NCBI RefSeq assembly: GCF_003285545.1
Contig: NZ_QLNV01000007.1
Location: 186,001-250,000, forward strand
Source of the DNA: Sinomicrobium soli
Lineage (GTDB): Bacteria > Bacteroidota > Bacteroidia > Flavobacteriales > Flavobacteriaceae
Direction: 5' to 3'
DNA length: 64,000 bases
The position numbers and the translations under genes are program-made. Shown here piece after piece: positions 44,267 through 54,204 of this stretch (position 1 is its first letter; each line of letters opens with the position of its first letter). A model generated the notes under the pieces. The model was not told the origin of the DNA. It did no database searches and was given only the letters and a program-made list of their open reading frames with translations.

Positions 44267-45202
44267 ATGAAAGCAATTGTATTGAAGGCCCCGGGAGGTG
44301 CAGAAAACCTATCCATTCAAGATTTGGACAAACCGGCCGTCACGACGGGCGAAGTATTGGTCCGGGTCAAAGCGATAAGTATCAATCCAGTGGATGTAAA
44401 ATCGAGATCTGGTAAAGGAGTATATGGACGGATAAAGGATGAAAATCCTCTTGTTTTGGGATGGGATATCTCGGGTACGGTTGTTGAAAGCCACGATACT
44501 AAATTTCAAATTGGCGACGAGGTATTCGGAATGGTAAACTTTCCCGGTCATGGAAGGGCGTATGCAGAATACGTAGCAGCCCCGGCATCGCAACTAGCCC
44601 TTAAACCTCAGAACATTACCCATGAAGAGGCAGCCGCAGCAACTCTGGTTGCCTTGACCGCCTGGCAGGCCCTGGTCACAAACGCCAACGTCCGGAAAGG
44701 TCAAAAAGTCCTTATCCATGCCGCTTCAGGAGGAGTGGGTCACATCGCGGTCCAAATTGCCAAGTATTTAGGGGCCACGGTGGTCGGAACATCTTCTGCA
44801 AAAAACAGGGATTTTGTATTGGGGCTTGGGGCTGATGCACACATCGATTACCAGGGCTACGACTGGGCTGCCCACCCAAGGGAATTTGATTTTGTCCTCG
44901 ATACCATCGGAGGCGACAACATAGACCTCTCTCTCGAAGTGACCAGGGAAGGCGGAAGTATCATCAGTATTCCTACTGGATTGAACGAGGAAGTCACCTC
45001 CAAGGCCGCTTCCAAAGGGGTAAAAGGCTATTTTATTCTGGTACAGTCCAATGGTGCGGATATGGAACAGGTGGCATCACTTTTGGAAAAAGAGATCCTA
45101 AAACCACATATTTTTGAAACTTATGGTTTCGATCAGATACAAGAAGCCCATTTACAGCAGGAGACCGGCAGAACAGTTGGGAAACTGATCATTACCACAT
45201 AA
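44267..45202 (+). CDS. MDR-family NADP-dependent oxidoreductase
   Basis: 311 residues. GroES-like domain ('ISINPVDVKSRSGKGVYGRI', then VLGWDISGTVVE) and Rossmann fold with 'VLIHAASGGVGHIAVQIAKY' and 'FDFVLDTIGGDNIDLSLEVT'. No zinc-binding cysteines. It is a paralogue of the gene at 43158 (same motif order but well diverged). It ends at a strong bidirectional terminator. Confidence 0.93.
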   Translation: MKAIVLKAPGGAENLSIQDLDKPAVTTGEVLVRVKAISINPVDVKSRSGKGVYGRIKDENPLVLGWDISGTVVESHDTKFQIGDEVFGMVNFPGHGRAYAEYVAAPASQLALKPQNITHEEAAAATLVALTAWQALVTNANVRKGQKVLIHAASGGVGHIAVQIAKYLGATVVGTSSAKNRDFVLGLGADAHIDYQGYDWAAHPREFDFVLDTIGGDNIDLSLEVTREGGSIISIPTGLNEEVTSKAASKGVKGYFILVQSNGADMEQVASLLEKEILKPHIFETYGFDQIQEAHLQQETGRTVGKLIITT

Positions 45203-45271
45203 TACCGGATCCCCAGCAAGCCTGTAAGTAATCCGATGGACACGTCACTTACAAGGTTCCAGGACCAGACA

Positions 45272-45305
45272 AAAAAAGCTTGCCTTATACAGGGCGAGCT
45301 TTTTT
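45272..45305. terminator. Bidirectional intrinsic terminator
   Basis: AAAAAAGCTTGCC (45272-45284) pairs with GGCGAGCTTTTTT (45293-45305) with one G-T wobble and an 8-nt loop. It separates the plus-strand oxidoreductase from the converging aldehyde dehydrogenase. Confidence 0.9.
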
Positions 45306-45332
45306 CAATTTCAATGCTTCTTTTACGACTGT

Positions 45333-46700
45333 TCAATCTACCCATATAGATTTAATATTAACAAATTCCCGTATACCGTAACCAGAAAGTTCCCTCCCGT
45401 ACCCGCTATTTTTAATACCCCCGAAAGGCAACCTGGGATCTGAAGCTACTAATTTATTCACAAAGCTACTCCCGGCTTCAAGTTGTAACGCCACTTTTTC
45501 TCCGCGTTCTTTATCTGATGTGATAACTCCCGATCCCAAGCCAAATCGGGAATTATTCGCCAGTGCAATGGCTTCACTTTCGTCCCTGGCCCGGATAACC
45601 GAAGCTACCGGACCAAAAAGTTCATTGTCAAAAGCTTCCATCCCTGGTTTTACATCTGCAAGTATTGTCGCAGGATAATAGGCTCCATTCCCTTCGGGCA
45701 TTTCTCCCCCTATGACTAACCGCGCCCCTTGCGAAACGGTTGTGAGAACTTGTTGATGTAGTTCATCACGTAGATCAAATCTTGCCATAGGACCATAAAA
45801 GGTGATCTCATCCATGGGGTCTCCCATTTTGGCATTTCGCATCTTATTTGTGAAAATTTCCAAAAACTTATCGTAAACCGGTTCGGGAACAATAAAACGT
45901 TTGGCTGCTATACAGGTCTGTCCATTGTTCTGTAATCTTCCCAACATAGCAAGCTCTGCAGCAGTATCGAGGTCTGCATCATCCAGTATAATATAAGCAT
46001 CACTGCCCCCGAGTTCCAATACAGTTTTTTTTAAATTGGCTCCTGCTATAGCTGCTACTGATCTTCCTGCGGGGTCGCTCCCTGTAAGGGTCACCGCCAC
46101 GATATTTTTATCTTCTATAAGATCTTTAACCTTGCCGGCACTTATATTCAGATTGGTAAATACCCCTTCCGGAAATCCTGCTTTCACAAAAGCATCTTCC
46201 AGGGCAAAAGCGCTTCCCTGTACATTGGATGCATGTTTCAGCACACTGGTATTCCCTGCCATTATTGCCGGGGCTGCAAAACGGATCACCTGATAAAACG
46301 GAAAATTCCAGGGCATCACGGCTAAAATGACTCCCATCGGCTGAAAAGTAACATAACTCCTGGTTGCCTCGGTGTTTACTATCTCTTTTGCCAAAAAACT
46401 TTCTGAGTTATCAGCATAGAAGCGACATATCCAGGCACATTTTTCAATTTCCTTTCTCGCCTGTACAATGGTTTTTCCCATTTCTATCGTAGCCAGCCGA
46501 GCGTATTCTTCTTTATCGGCATCGAACAGGTCGGCAAGGGCATACATTAATTTCGAACGTTCGGCAAAGCTTGTTTGCTTCCAGGAAGTATACACTTCGC
46601 CAGCCAAAGCTGTTTTTTCTTTAGCTTCTAAAATATCTATCCTTTCGTATACGTTTTCAGTTTCCCCGTTAGCAGGGTTAATCGTTATGGCTTTACTCAT
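45333..46700 (-). CDS. NAD(P)+-dependent aldehyde dehydrogenase (succinate-semialdehyde type)
   Basis: 455 residues. Catalytic glutamate in VLELGGSDAYIILDDADLD and catalytic cysteine in NNGQTCIAAKRF are present, with LTGSDPAGRSVA for cofactor binding. The sequence style ('GPMARFDLRDELHQQV', then SGYGRELSGYGIREFVNIKS) matches the short succinate-semialdehyde/aldehyde dehydrogenase branch. It oxidises aldehydes to acids in the cytoplasm. It starts 3 bp after the stop of the acetolactate-synthase-like gene, so the two are co-translated; together they may handle pyruvate-derived or aldehyde products. Confidence 0.93.
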   Translation of the reverse strand: MSKAITINPANGETENVYERIDILEAKEKTALAGEVYTSWKQTSFAERSKLMYALADLFDADKEEYARLATIEMGKTIVQARKEIEKCAWICRFYADNSESFLAKEIVNTEATRSYVTFQPMGVILAVMPWNFPFYQVIRFAAPAIMAGNTSVLKHASNVQGSAFALEDAFVKAGFPEGVFTNLNISAGKVKDLIEDKNIVAVTLTGSDPAGRSVAAIAGANLKKTVLELGGSDAYIILDDADLDTAAELAMLGRLQNNGQTCIAAKRFIVPEPVYDKFLEIFTNKMRNAKMGDPMDEITFYGPMARFDLRDELHQQVLTTVSQGARLVIGGEMPEGNGAYYPATILADVKPGMEAFDNELFGPVASVIRARDESEAIALANNSRFGLGSGVITSDKERGEKVALQLEAGSSFVNKLVASDPRLPFGGIKNSGYGRELSGYGIREFVNIKSIWVD

Positions 46701-46703
46701 AAT

Positions 46704-48362
46704 CTAATTTTTAAGTTGACTGGAATATTTTTTTATCAATAAGTTCAAAATCTTATGGCTAAGAGAATAGTCAATAGCTAAATCTATAAGATGAACTCCT
46801 TTGGAATTCATTACTTTTTCTAAGGTTTGATTAAATTCGTCTATCGAAGCCGGGCGGTAGCCTTTCGCTCCAAAACTTTCAGCATATCTAACAAAGTCAG
46901 GGTTACCGTATTCCAAACCATATTTCTCAAATCCTAAATCCTCCTGCTTCCATTGAATCATGCCATATGCATTATCATTTAAAATAATCACTACCAAATC
47001 TAACTTCAGGCGTATGGCGGTCTCCAATTCTTGGGAATTCATCATAAATCCTCCGTCCCCGTTTATGGATATTACCTTTTTATCCGGATTTAGTTTTTTT
47101 GCAATCATAGCCGATGGTAAACCTGCTCCCATTGTTGCCAATGCATTATCGAGAATTAAGCTATTTTGTAAATAAGCCGGGAAATTTCTGGAAAACCATA
47201 TTTTATACATTCCATTGTCCAGGGCAACTATACCATCATCTGGAAGAATATCCCTTACAATCTTTACCAAACGCTGTGGTAAAATGGGAAAGCGATTGTC
47301 CTTTTCATATTTTGTCAGACGGCTGGTAACATTCTTTTTTATATTGAGAAAGAAATCAATGTTCCAGCTATTGGCCAAGGGTTTTAGCTTAACAGTCAAT
47401 TGAGAAACACTATGGGCTATATCTCCGATTACATTTAACTGAGGGAAGTAGACTTCATCTATCTCTGCGGGAAAAAAGTTGAGGTGAATTACTTTGCGTT
47501 TGTCTTCAGCATGCATGAAAAAAGGAGGTTTTTCAATGGTGTCGTGCCCAACGTTAATAATAAGGTCTGCTTCCTTAATTGCCTCGTGTAAAAAGTCGTG
47601 ATCAGATAAAGCGGCGGTACCCAGATATAAAGGATGACGTTCGTCGATAATTCCTTTTCCCATTTGGGTATTAAAAAAAGGAATACCTATGGAATCGACA
47701 AAACTTGTAAGAGCGATACACGCCCTCTTTCTATTGGCTCCGGCACCTATAAGCAGCATTGGTTTCCCGGCTTTCGCAATCATATCTGCAGCCTTTTGAA
47801 TAGTCTTTTCCCTGGCATAGGGAATGTTGTAATCCACCACTTCAAACATCCTGTGATTTTCCACTTCCTCTACTGCAATGTCCTCTGGAAGCTCAATATG
47901 AACCGCTCCGGGTCTTTCTTCCTGGGCTAATCGAAATGCTTCCCTAACCATAGAAGGAATATGTGCACTTTGTGTAACCTGTTTGGTATATTTGATAATT
48001 GGTTTCATCATTTTAGTGACATCCAGAATCTGGAACTTTCCCTGCTTACTTTTTTTTATCGGCTTTTGCCCGGTAATCATTACCAGGGGCATTGCTCCCA
48101 ATTGGGCAAAAGCTGCAGGGGTCACTAAATTAGTAGCACCGGGGCCCAAAGTAGAAAAACAAACCCCGGGTTTACCAGTTAACCTTCCATAAGTTGCGGC
48201 CATAAAACCGGCACTCTGCTCGTGCCTGGTAAGAACGAATTCAATTTTTTCTGATTTCCTGACAGATTCCAAGAAGTCTAAATTTTCCTCTCCCGGAAGC
48301 CCAAATATATATTCAACGCCTTCATTTTCCAAAGCTTTAATAAATAAGTCTGATGCCTTCAT
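46704..48362 (-). CDS. Thiamine-diphosphate enzyme, acetolactate synthase (AlsS-like)
   Basis: 552 residues. ThDP-activating glutamate in TRHEQSAGFMAATYGR, then FSTLGPGATN; central domain; and C-terminal ThDP/Mg motif 'NGDGGFMMNSQELETA'...ILNDNAYGMI (GDG...N). Length and N-terminus (DLFIKALENEGVEYIFGLPG) fit catabolic acetolactate synthases, which join two pyruvates. No small regulatory subunit or acetolactate decarboxylase is nearby, so other decarboxylating or ligating ThDP activities remain possible. The gap upstream (48363-48638) has no gene. Confidence 0.88.
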   Translation of the reverse strand: MKASDLFIKALENEGVEYIFGLPGEENLDFLESVRKSEKIEFVLTRHEQSAGFMAATYGRLTGKPGVCFSTLGPGATNLVTPAAFAQLGAMPLVMITGQKPIKKSKQGKFQILDVTKMMKPIIKYTKQVTQSAHIPSMVREAFRLAQEERPGAVHIELPEDIAVEEVENHRMFEVVDYNIPYAREKTIQKAADMIAKAGKPMLLIGAGANRKRACIALTSFVDSIGIPFFNTQMGKGIIDERHPLYLGTAALSDHDFLHEAIKEADLIINVGHDTIEKPPFFMHAEDKRKVIHLNFFPAEIDEVYFPQLNVIGDIAHSVSQLTVKLKPLANSWNIDFFLNIKKNVTSRLTKYEKDNRFPILPQRLVKIVRDILPDDGIVALDNGMYKIWFSRNFPAYLQNSLILDNALATMGAGLPSAMIAKKLNPDKKVISINGDGGFMMNSQELETAIRLKLDLVVIILNDNAYGMIQWKQEDLGFEKYGLEYGNPDFVRYAESFGAKGYRPASIDEFNQTLEKVMNSKGVHLIDLAIDYSLSHKILNLLIKKYSSQLKN

Positions 48363-48638
48363 AGTGTTTCAATGATTAATTGATGGTTGATGTAGCGGAT
48401 GTGTAAAAAATTGTTCTTACCAAAAGTGAGCTTTTCCTGTTCCTTTAATTTTAAAGTTAATAATAGAGTCAGTTTTCGAATAATGTACATTACCTTACGT
48501 TAGAGATCAAGCATTTAATATTCCACTTCTATTGCAATTTTACCATAGAAATTATCATCGCCAGCTTTGGTTTCCGATATCGGAAAGCTGGATAATGAAA
48601 AAATGTCCAAATTTTATTCTTCGATTTCTTTAAATATT

Positions 48639-49685
48639 TTATTCGGTAAACAAGGCTTCTCGCAATACGGCCGAAGCCTGGGTCAGTGCTTCCTGTACCC
48701 CTGGAATATCTGACAGGGGGTTCAACATTCCGAAATCGTGTATCATTCCCTTGTACACGGTAATCGTAGTAGGAACACCGGCCTCATCCAATTTGCGGCC
48801 GTAGGCCACTCCTTCATCATAAAGGATGTCGTTTTCGGCCACCTGGATCAAGGCGGGGGGCAAACCTTGCAAGTCTTCAAGAGTGGCATTGACCGGGGAA
48901 ACATATTTTTGCATACGTTCCTCGGGATTGGGGAGATACATGTCCCACATCCATTCCATAATTGGAGTGGTCAGGAACCGTCCCTGCGCATACTTCTTGT
49001 AGGATGGACGGCTGGTATCGGAATCCACCAGTGGCCATAACAATAGTTGGAACGCCAGTTTTGGGCCCTTGTTTTCCTTCGCCGTTAAGGCGACCACCGT
49101 AGACATGTTTCCACCCACACTGTTTCCGGCAACGGCCAACCGGGAACCATCTACTCCTATTTCTTTGCCGTGTTCGGCAACCCATTGAGTTGCAGCATAA
49201 GCTTGATTAACAGCCACGGGAAATTGTGCATCAGGTGTCGGGGTGTAATCCGGAAAGACAGCCACAGCGCCGCTTTTGACCACCAGGTCTCTGACCAAGC
49301 GTTTATGGGTCGGGTAATCGCCCAGCACCCATCCTCCACCATGAAAGAACATAAATACGGGCAGGTTGTCCTTGGCACCTTTGGGTTTTACGATATGAAT
49401 AGTGATGGTCTGCCCATCCTGGGTTATTTCTCTTTCCGACTCTTCGATATCGCTATAGTCATAGGATACCGAATTCTGAGCATCCACAAGCACCTGACGG
49501 GCATCCTCAGGAGATAATTCTTCCAGTGGCGGTCCGTCACTACTGTTCAGAACCGCCAGGAATGCACGGGTATCTTTTGAAATGTTCGGGTCTTTCTCCC
49601 CGGGAATAGTCTGTGCCATAAGATCTGAATTTAAATGGGTTAAAATGAAAAAAATCGATATTACTGTCAATCTCATCTGTTTCAT
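48639..49685 (-). CDS. Secreted alpha/beta hydrolase, HSL-type esterase
   Basis: 348 residues with a signal peptide (LTVISIFFILTHLNSDLMAQ). The oxyanion motif HGGGW, nucleophile GNSVGG (Ser) and a C-terminal histidine in GMIHDFGML are in the order of hormone-sensitive-lipase-family esterases; the acid is probably in VAENDILYDEG. It hydrolyses short acyl esters in the periplasm. The start overlaps the stop of the UBP zinc-finger gene by four bases (49682-49685), placing it in one operon with that gene and the reductase upstream. Confidence 0.93.
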   Translation of the reverse strand: MKQMRLTVISIFFILTHLNSDLMAQTIPGEKDPNISKDTRAFLAVLNSSDGPPLEELSPEDARQVLVDAQNSVSYDYSDIEESEREITQDGQTITIHIVKPKGAKDNLPVFMFFHGGGWVLGDYPTHKRLVRDLVVKSGAVAVFPDYTPTPDAQFPVAVNQAYAATQWVAEHGKEIGVDGSRLAVAGNSVGGNMSTVVALTAKENKGPKLAFQLLLWPLVDSDTSRPSYKKYAQGRFLTTPIMEWMWDMYLPNPEERMQKYVSPVNATLEDLQGLPPALIQVAENDILYDEGVAYGRKLDEAGVPTTITVYKGMIHDFGMLNPLSDIPGVQEALTQASAVLREALFTE

Positions 49686-50008
49686 AGGTTTTCTTTTTTT
49701 GGTTTATTTATATTGCTGTTATTCGATTGTTTTAATAACCTCTTGACCTTATCTACATAACACCAGGCAAATTTCGACCAGGGTTTGGGTAAGATAGAAG
49801 TGACCACAGGATGGCCTGTCGCTTCAAAATGTTTTTGTGCATGCCGGTTTGGGGAAGCGTTGCAGCACAAAACAGTTCCGCATGTCTGGCAGAGTCGCAG
49901 GTGGTTCCATGTACTCCCTGTCTTTACACATTCTTCACACACTTTTGTCCGGGTGGTCTTGAATTGATCCCCGGCCAAATGCTCACAGTATGTATTCTTA
50001 TCTTCCAT
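49682..50008 (-). CDS. UBP-type zinc-finger protein
   Basis: 108 residues. Metal-ligand candidates appear as in UBP/ZnF-UBP domains: C8, H10, C24, C27, C40, C43, C48, H56, H60 and H66 (VCEECVKTGSTWNHLRLCQT, CG, 'NRHAQKHFEATGHP'). Eukaryotic ZnF-UBP domains bind the free ubiquitin C-terminus; bacterial stand-alone copies have no proven role. It lies 2 bp after the cNMP-reductase gene, a pairing I know from other bacteria, so it probably works with that enzyme. Confidence 0.93.
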   Translation of the reverse strand: MEDKNTYCEHLAGDQFKTTRTKVCEECVKTGSTWNHLRLCQTCGTVLCCNASPNRHAQKHFEATGHPVVTSILPKPWSKFAWCYVDKVKRLLKQSNNSNINKPKKENL

Positions 50009-50010
50009 AC

Positions 50011-51660
50011 CTATAGCTGTTCTGATTGTTGATTTTTAAGGTCCGCCAAAAACTGATGGACCTGGCTAATAGCCATAGAGCCTTCACCCACTGCCGAGGC
50101 CACCCTTTTTACAGAACCTTTTCTGACGTCACCGACAGCAAAAAAGCCCGGTATGCTCGACTCCAGAGATTGTGGTTTTCGCTGCTCGAAGATGGAACAT
50201 TTGGTAAGCGCGGCTTCGATTACATCCTGGCCTGTATGAATAAAGCCCTTATCGTCCATGGCAACAATGTTATTCAACCACCCGGTACATGGTTTTGCCC
50301 CTATAAAGGTGAACAGATTGGATATACCTATGATTTGTTCACTGCCTTCCGTATCCAGTACCAGGGACTCTAAGTGATGCGTTCCATGGAGTTGGACTAC
50401 GTTACTGTTCTTTTGCACGATAATATTAGGAGTGGCGTAGATTCGCTGTACGAGATAGTCACTCATCTTGGATCCGAGATCATTGCCCCGAATAATTACG
50501 TGTACTTCCCGGGCATGATCTGCCAGAAACAAAGCGGCCTGCCCTGCCGAGTTTCCGCCGCCTACCACACCGACCAGCTCGTCTTTACAGGCTGAGGCAT
50601 TCATTCCGGTAGCCGAATAGAAAACCCCGCTGCCTTCAAATTTATCAAGACCTGGGACAGGCAGGCTTCTGTATTCCGCCCCTGTGGCGGCGATAACAGA
50701 TTTTGCTTTGATATTCCTGTCGTTGGAAGCGCATAAGGTAAAGTAAGACCCGTTGTATGCTATCTTCTCCGCCTGGTGCGGAATGGATATGTGGCAACCG
50801 AATTTCTGTGCCTGTATATAGGCCTTATTGGCGAGGTCTGTTCCGGAAATTCCGGCTGGAAAACCCAGATAATTTTCTATTTTCGAACTTTTTCCTGCCT
50901 GCCCTCCGGGAGAATTACCATCTATAGTTACTACATGTAACCCTTCTGATGCCGCATAAACACTTGCGGCCAGCCCTGACGGACCTGCCCCGACGACGAG
51001 CACATCGTATATTTCGTCTCCGAATTCTGTGAGTACACCTGTTTGCCTGGCGAGTTCGGCCACCGTCGGTTTCCTGAATAGTTCTCCGGTAATATTTATC
51101 AGAATAGGCAGATCCTCCTGGGTCAGGCAGAAGTTTTCCAGCAGTTGCTGAGCTTCTTCAGATATATCCGTGTTCAGAAAGGTATGCCAGATATGATTTT
51201 TCTCCATAAAATCGCGCAGGCCATAGGTTTCTTTGGAATTTTCGGAACCGAGAACTTTTATGCCCCCTACGAATTCTCTGAGCATGGTTTCCTGTCTTTG
51301 GACAAAGGCCTTTAGGAGAACGTCGCTAATATCGCTATACCTGGCAATTATTCCTTTTAATATTTCCGGTTTTATACGTAATACCGTAGCCCCCTGAGAA
51401 GCATAACCGTTAAAAGGAATCCCCCTGCCGGACAACATACTGTTATCTCCGGTAAATTCATGAATACCATGGGTTACAACCTGGTCTTTGTTATGCTCAT
51501 CTTTCACACGTATTTCCCCGTCCAGGACAACGTAAAAATCGTAATCGCTGTCGCCGACTTTAAAAATTGTGGTCTCCTCCTCAAAGGTGATAATATCCCC
51601 GAATTCTTGGAGCGTATAGATCTGTTTCTGGGTTAGTACTGGAAATCTCGGATCAGTCAT
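50011..51660 (-). CDS. Cyclic-nucleotide-binding domain fused to thioredoxin-reductase-like FAD enzyme
   Basis: 549 residues from ATG 51660 (MTDPRFPVLTQKQIYTLQEF); the upstream extension to 51768 is not conserved-looking. Residues ~10-140 form a cNMP domain ('FEEETTIFKVGDSDYDFYVV'). After a linker, a pyridine-nucleotide reductase with 'YDVLVVGAGPSGLAASVYAA' (FAD) and 'ELVGVVGGGNSAGQAALFL' (NADPH) follows. The thioredoxin-reductase CxxC is absent: the region reads 'SATGMNASACKDELVG', with one cysteine only, so it should not reduce thioredoxin in the usual way. It heads an operon with the UBP zinc finger and esterase and is downstream of a CPA2 antiporter. Confidence 0.92.
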   Translation of the reverse strand: MTDPRFPVLTQKQIYTLQEFGDIITFEEETTIFKVGDSDYDFYVVLDGEIRVKDEHNKDQVVTHGIHEFTGDNSMLSGRGIPFNGYASQGATVLRIKPEILKGIIARYSDISDVLLKAFVQRQETMLREFVGGIKVLGSENSKETYGLRDFMEKNHIWHTFLNTDISEEAQQLLENFCLTQEDLPILINITGELFRKPTVAELARQTGVLTEFGDEIYDVLVVGAGPSGLAASVYAASEGLHVVTIDGNSPGGQAGKSSKIENYLGFPAGISGTDLANKAYIQAQKFGCHISIPHQAEKIAYNGSYFTLCASNDRNIKAKSVIAATGAEYRSLPVPGLDKFEGSGVFYSATGMNASACKDELVGVVGGGNSAGQAALFLADHAREVHVIIRGNDLGSKMSDYLVQRIYATPNIIVQKNSNVVQLHGTHHLESLVLDTEGSEQIIGISNLFTFIGAKPCTGWLNNIVAMDDKGFIHTGQDVIEAALTKCSIFEQRKPQSLESSIPGFFAVGDVRKGSVKRVASAVGEGSMAISQVHQFLADLKNQQSEQL

Positions 51661-51768
51661 TTTTATAATCTTATTTAATTTGGAATCATAGTTTCGTATC
51701 GCAGAACTCTGATCTTCATGGTATGTTTTTAAATATGTATTGCGGAGAGTGGGGATTAGAATATACAC

Positions 51769-54072
51769 TCAGACCTCCAGAAAACTTTCCCGGTCATTTT
51801 TTAAAAGCGTTTTAATACGCTGCGTATCTCCCACAAGCCATAAAATATCATCTGCTAACAAGATTTCGGAAGAAACAGGATTAAATATCCGTTCACCGCT
51901 CCTCTCAATACCGACAACATGGCTACGTAAATCTTTCCTTATTCGCGAATTTTTTATCGTTTTTCCGGAATGAGCATTGGCTCCGGTAATTTGTAGTTTA
52001 ACAAGTTGGATATCATCGATATTAATATCTTCTTCACTGTCCTCCTGCAGATTTACCTGGTCGAATAGCTGTTTTAACCGTATTATCTGTTCGTCCGTAC
52101 CCAGTATGCCTACTTTATCAAAGGGTAATATCCGTTCTTTCCCGTCCGGCAAATGAATAGTTTTGTCGCTTCTGCGTATATAGACGATGTTTATGCCAAA
52201 TTTCTCTTTCCAGTTGAGTTCATACAAGGTCATCCCGGCAAATGAAATGGTATCTGCTGCTTCCAGTTCTGTTACATAGGCATTCCACTCTTGTAATTGC
52301 TTTTTAGCTACCTCGTTTTTATGATGAAGCTCTATACCCGCTTTATTCCTGATATATTCAAGCCGTTCCCTTTCATTAAGATTGGAAATGAACCGCTGCT
52401 CGATGCGCTGGTAAACTTTCTGGACCCTACCCGAGAAAAACCAGAGCAAAGCCACGATTACGGGAATAGCAATGATAAGTGCATATCTTGTTGTTGTGAT
52501 CTGATCGATAAAAAACCCTATCAGAAATACTCCGAGGAGATAGCGCATGGCGTGGAGTGAAAGCCCCGCTATCGAATAATTGACTTGATAGGCATTAACG
52601 TTATTGCCTTCTCCGTCCAGGTGAATTTTTTTGATTAGAATAGCCCATAAAAAAGGGGAAGCAAGTAATGCCGCAGTACTGATAAGGATTATATTGCGCC
52701 AGAGTACACTGTCTATCTGCGTATTTAAAAATGGTATTACCGCATACTTGAATATCAGGGATATGGCCATAAGCAATATACTGTTTACAAGAAGTATCCT
52801 GCCGTATTGGCGCAACATTTTTCGCCACAGGGGATTGTCCTTGATTTTCTGTGTTTCTGTGGTGTACTCCTCCAAACGTGCAATCCACTTTTCCGGAAAA
52901 ATTTTGATCAGACCATTATAAATGGGTTCAGAAAATTTTATAAAGTACGGTGTGGTGAAGGTCGTTATCGCCGATACGCCCACGGCAACAGGAAATAGAA
53001 ATTCGGAAATTACTCCCAATGACAGTCCCAAAGCGGCCACTATAAAAGCAAACTCCCCGATCTGGGCCATACTGGCACCAATTTGTACCGCCTGTTTAAG
53101 AGGCTGTCCGGAAGCCAGAGCCCCCAATGCGCTAAAGAAAAATTTCCCGGTCACGGTAAGTACGGTAACAAAAAAGATGGGAACGGCATAAGTGTACATG
53201 GCCTGAGGGTCGATCATCATCCCTACGGAAACAAAAAAGATGGTTCCAAAAAGCTGTTTTATGGGTTGTGTAAGATGTTCGATCTTTTCTGCCAATACGG
53301 TTTCTGCTATTAAAGATCCCATGACAAACGCTCCCAACTCTGCAGAAAACCCAACCTGCGTAGCAAACAATACCATCCCGAAACAAAGCCCTATGGAAAG
53401 AATAAGTACCGTTTCTTCGTCCATCCACTTTTGGGTCTTGTGTATAAACAGAGGAAGCAAATAGATCCCTACCAGAAACCAGAGTGCCAGAAAGAAGCCG
53501 AGTTTAAGAACGACAAAAAGAATTTCAAGCCCCTGGAAATTTTGAGCTACGGCAACCGTAGAGAGTAGTACCATAAGAAGGATTACGATAATATCTTCTA
53601 CGACCAATACCCCAAAAACCACCTTGGCAAATTGCCTGGTCTTGAGCCCCAGTTCATCAAAAGCGCGTAAAATAATGGTCGTTGAAGAACTTGCAAGCAT
53701 CCCTGCAAGAAACAAGCTGTCCATCGGGTTCCAGCCCAACATGTATCCCGTAAGATACCCCCCCAGACCGACAAAGATAATTTCTGTAACTGCCGTGATG
53801 GATGCCGGGCCGCCTACCTTTATCAGCTTTTTAAAACTGAACTCCAATCCCAGACTGAACAATAACATGATAACACCGATCTCGGCAAAAGTCTCAATGT
53901 TGTCATGATCTGCAATAGTTGGCAGGTAGTGAAAATGCGGTCCTACCAAAAACCCGGCTATGATATATCCCAAAACCAGGGGTTGCCTGATTCGCTTGAA
54001 TAGAATCGTAACTAATGCACCCACCAGGAGAATTAGTGCTATATCTTGTATTAATTCGGGTAAATGAGCCAT
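51769..54072 (-). CDS. CPA2 cation:proton antiporter (KefB/C type) with RCK_C domain
   Basis: 767 residues from ATG 54072 (MAHLPELIQDIALILLVGAL). About 12 membrane helices open the protein ('RQPLVLGYIIAGFLVGPHFH', 'EIGVIMLLFSLGLEFSFKKL', then GFSAELGAFVMGSLIAET). A second set of four hydrophobic segments (~500-560) and a long cytoplasmic tail follow, ending in a TrkA-C/RCK_C-like domain ('ITGANAHSGKTIKNSRIRKD', then LRSHVVGIERSGERIFNPVS). It exports K+ or Na+ for H+ and is likely ligand-gated. The next gene (cNMP-reductase) starts 109 bp downstream. Confidence 0.93.
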   Translation of the reverse strand: MAHLPELIQDIALILLVGALVTILFKRIRQPLVLGYIIAGFLVGPHFHYLPTIADHDNIETFAEIGVIMLLFSLGLEFSFKKLIKVGGPASITAVTEIIFVGLGGYLTGYMLGWNPMDSLFLAGMLASSSTTIILRAFDELGLKTRQFAKVVFGVLVVEDIIVILLMVLLSTVAVAQNFQGLEILFVVLKLGFFLALWFLVGIYLLPLFIHKTQKWMDEETVLILSIGLCFGMVLFATQVGFSAELGAFVMGSLIAETVLAEKIEHLTQPIKQLFGTIFFVSVGMMIDPQAMYTYAVPIFFVTVLTVTGKFFFSALGALASGQPLKQAVQIGASMAQIGEFAFIVAALGLSLGVISEFLFPVAVGVSAITTFTTPYFIKFSEPIYNGLIKIFPEKWIARLEEYTTETQKIKDNPLWRKMLRQYGRILLVNSILLMAISLIFKYAVIPFLNTQIDSVLWRNIILISTAALLASPFLWAILIKKIHLDGEGNNVNAYQVNYSIAGLSLHAMRYLLGVFLIGFFIDQITTTRYALIIAIPVIVALLWFFSGRVQKVYQRIEQRFISNLNERERLEYIRNKAGIELHHKNEVAKKQLQEWNAYVTELEAADTISFAGMTLYELNWKEKFGINIVYIRRSDKTIHLPDGKERILPFDKVGILGTDEQIIRLKQLFDQVNLQEDSEEDINIDDIQLVKLQITGANAHSGKTIKNSRIRKDLRSHVVGIERSGERIFNPVSSEILLADDILWLVGDTQRIKTLLKNDRESFLEV

Positions 54073-54204
54073 GGTTGTTATATGCTGTTTTTTTATGGAT
54101 TGAATAATTATGGGTATCAATCGGTTATTGGTGCCTTGAACACCCGGGAAATAGACTATTTAATGTTACGGGTTTTTAGAAATCTGAAAACAGATACTTT
54201 ATGC

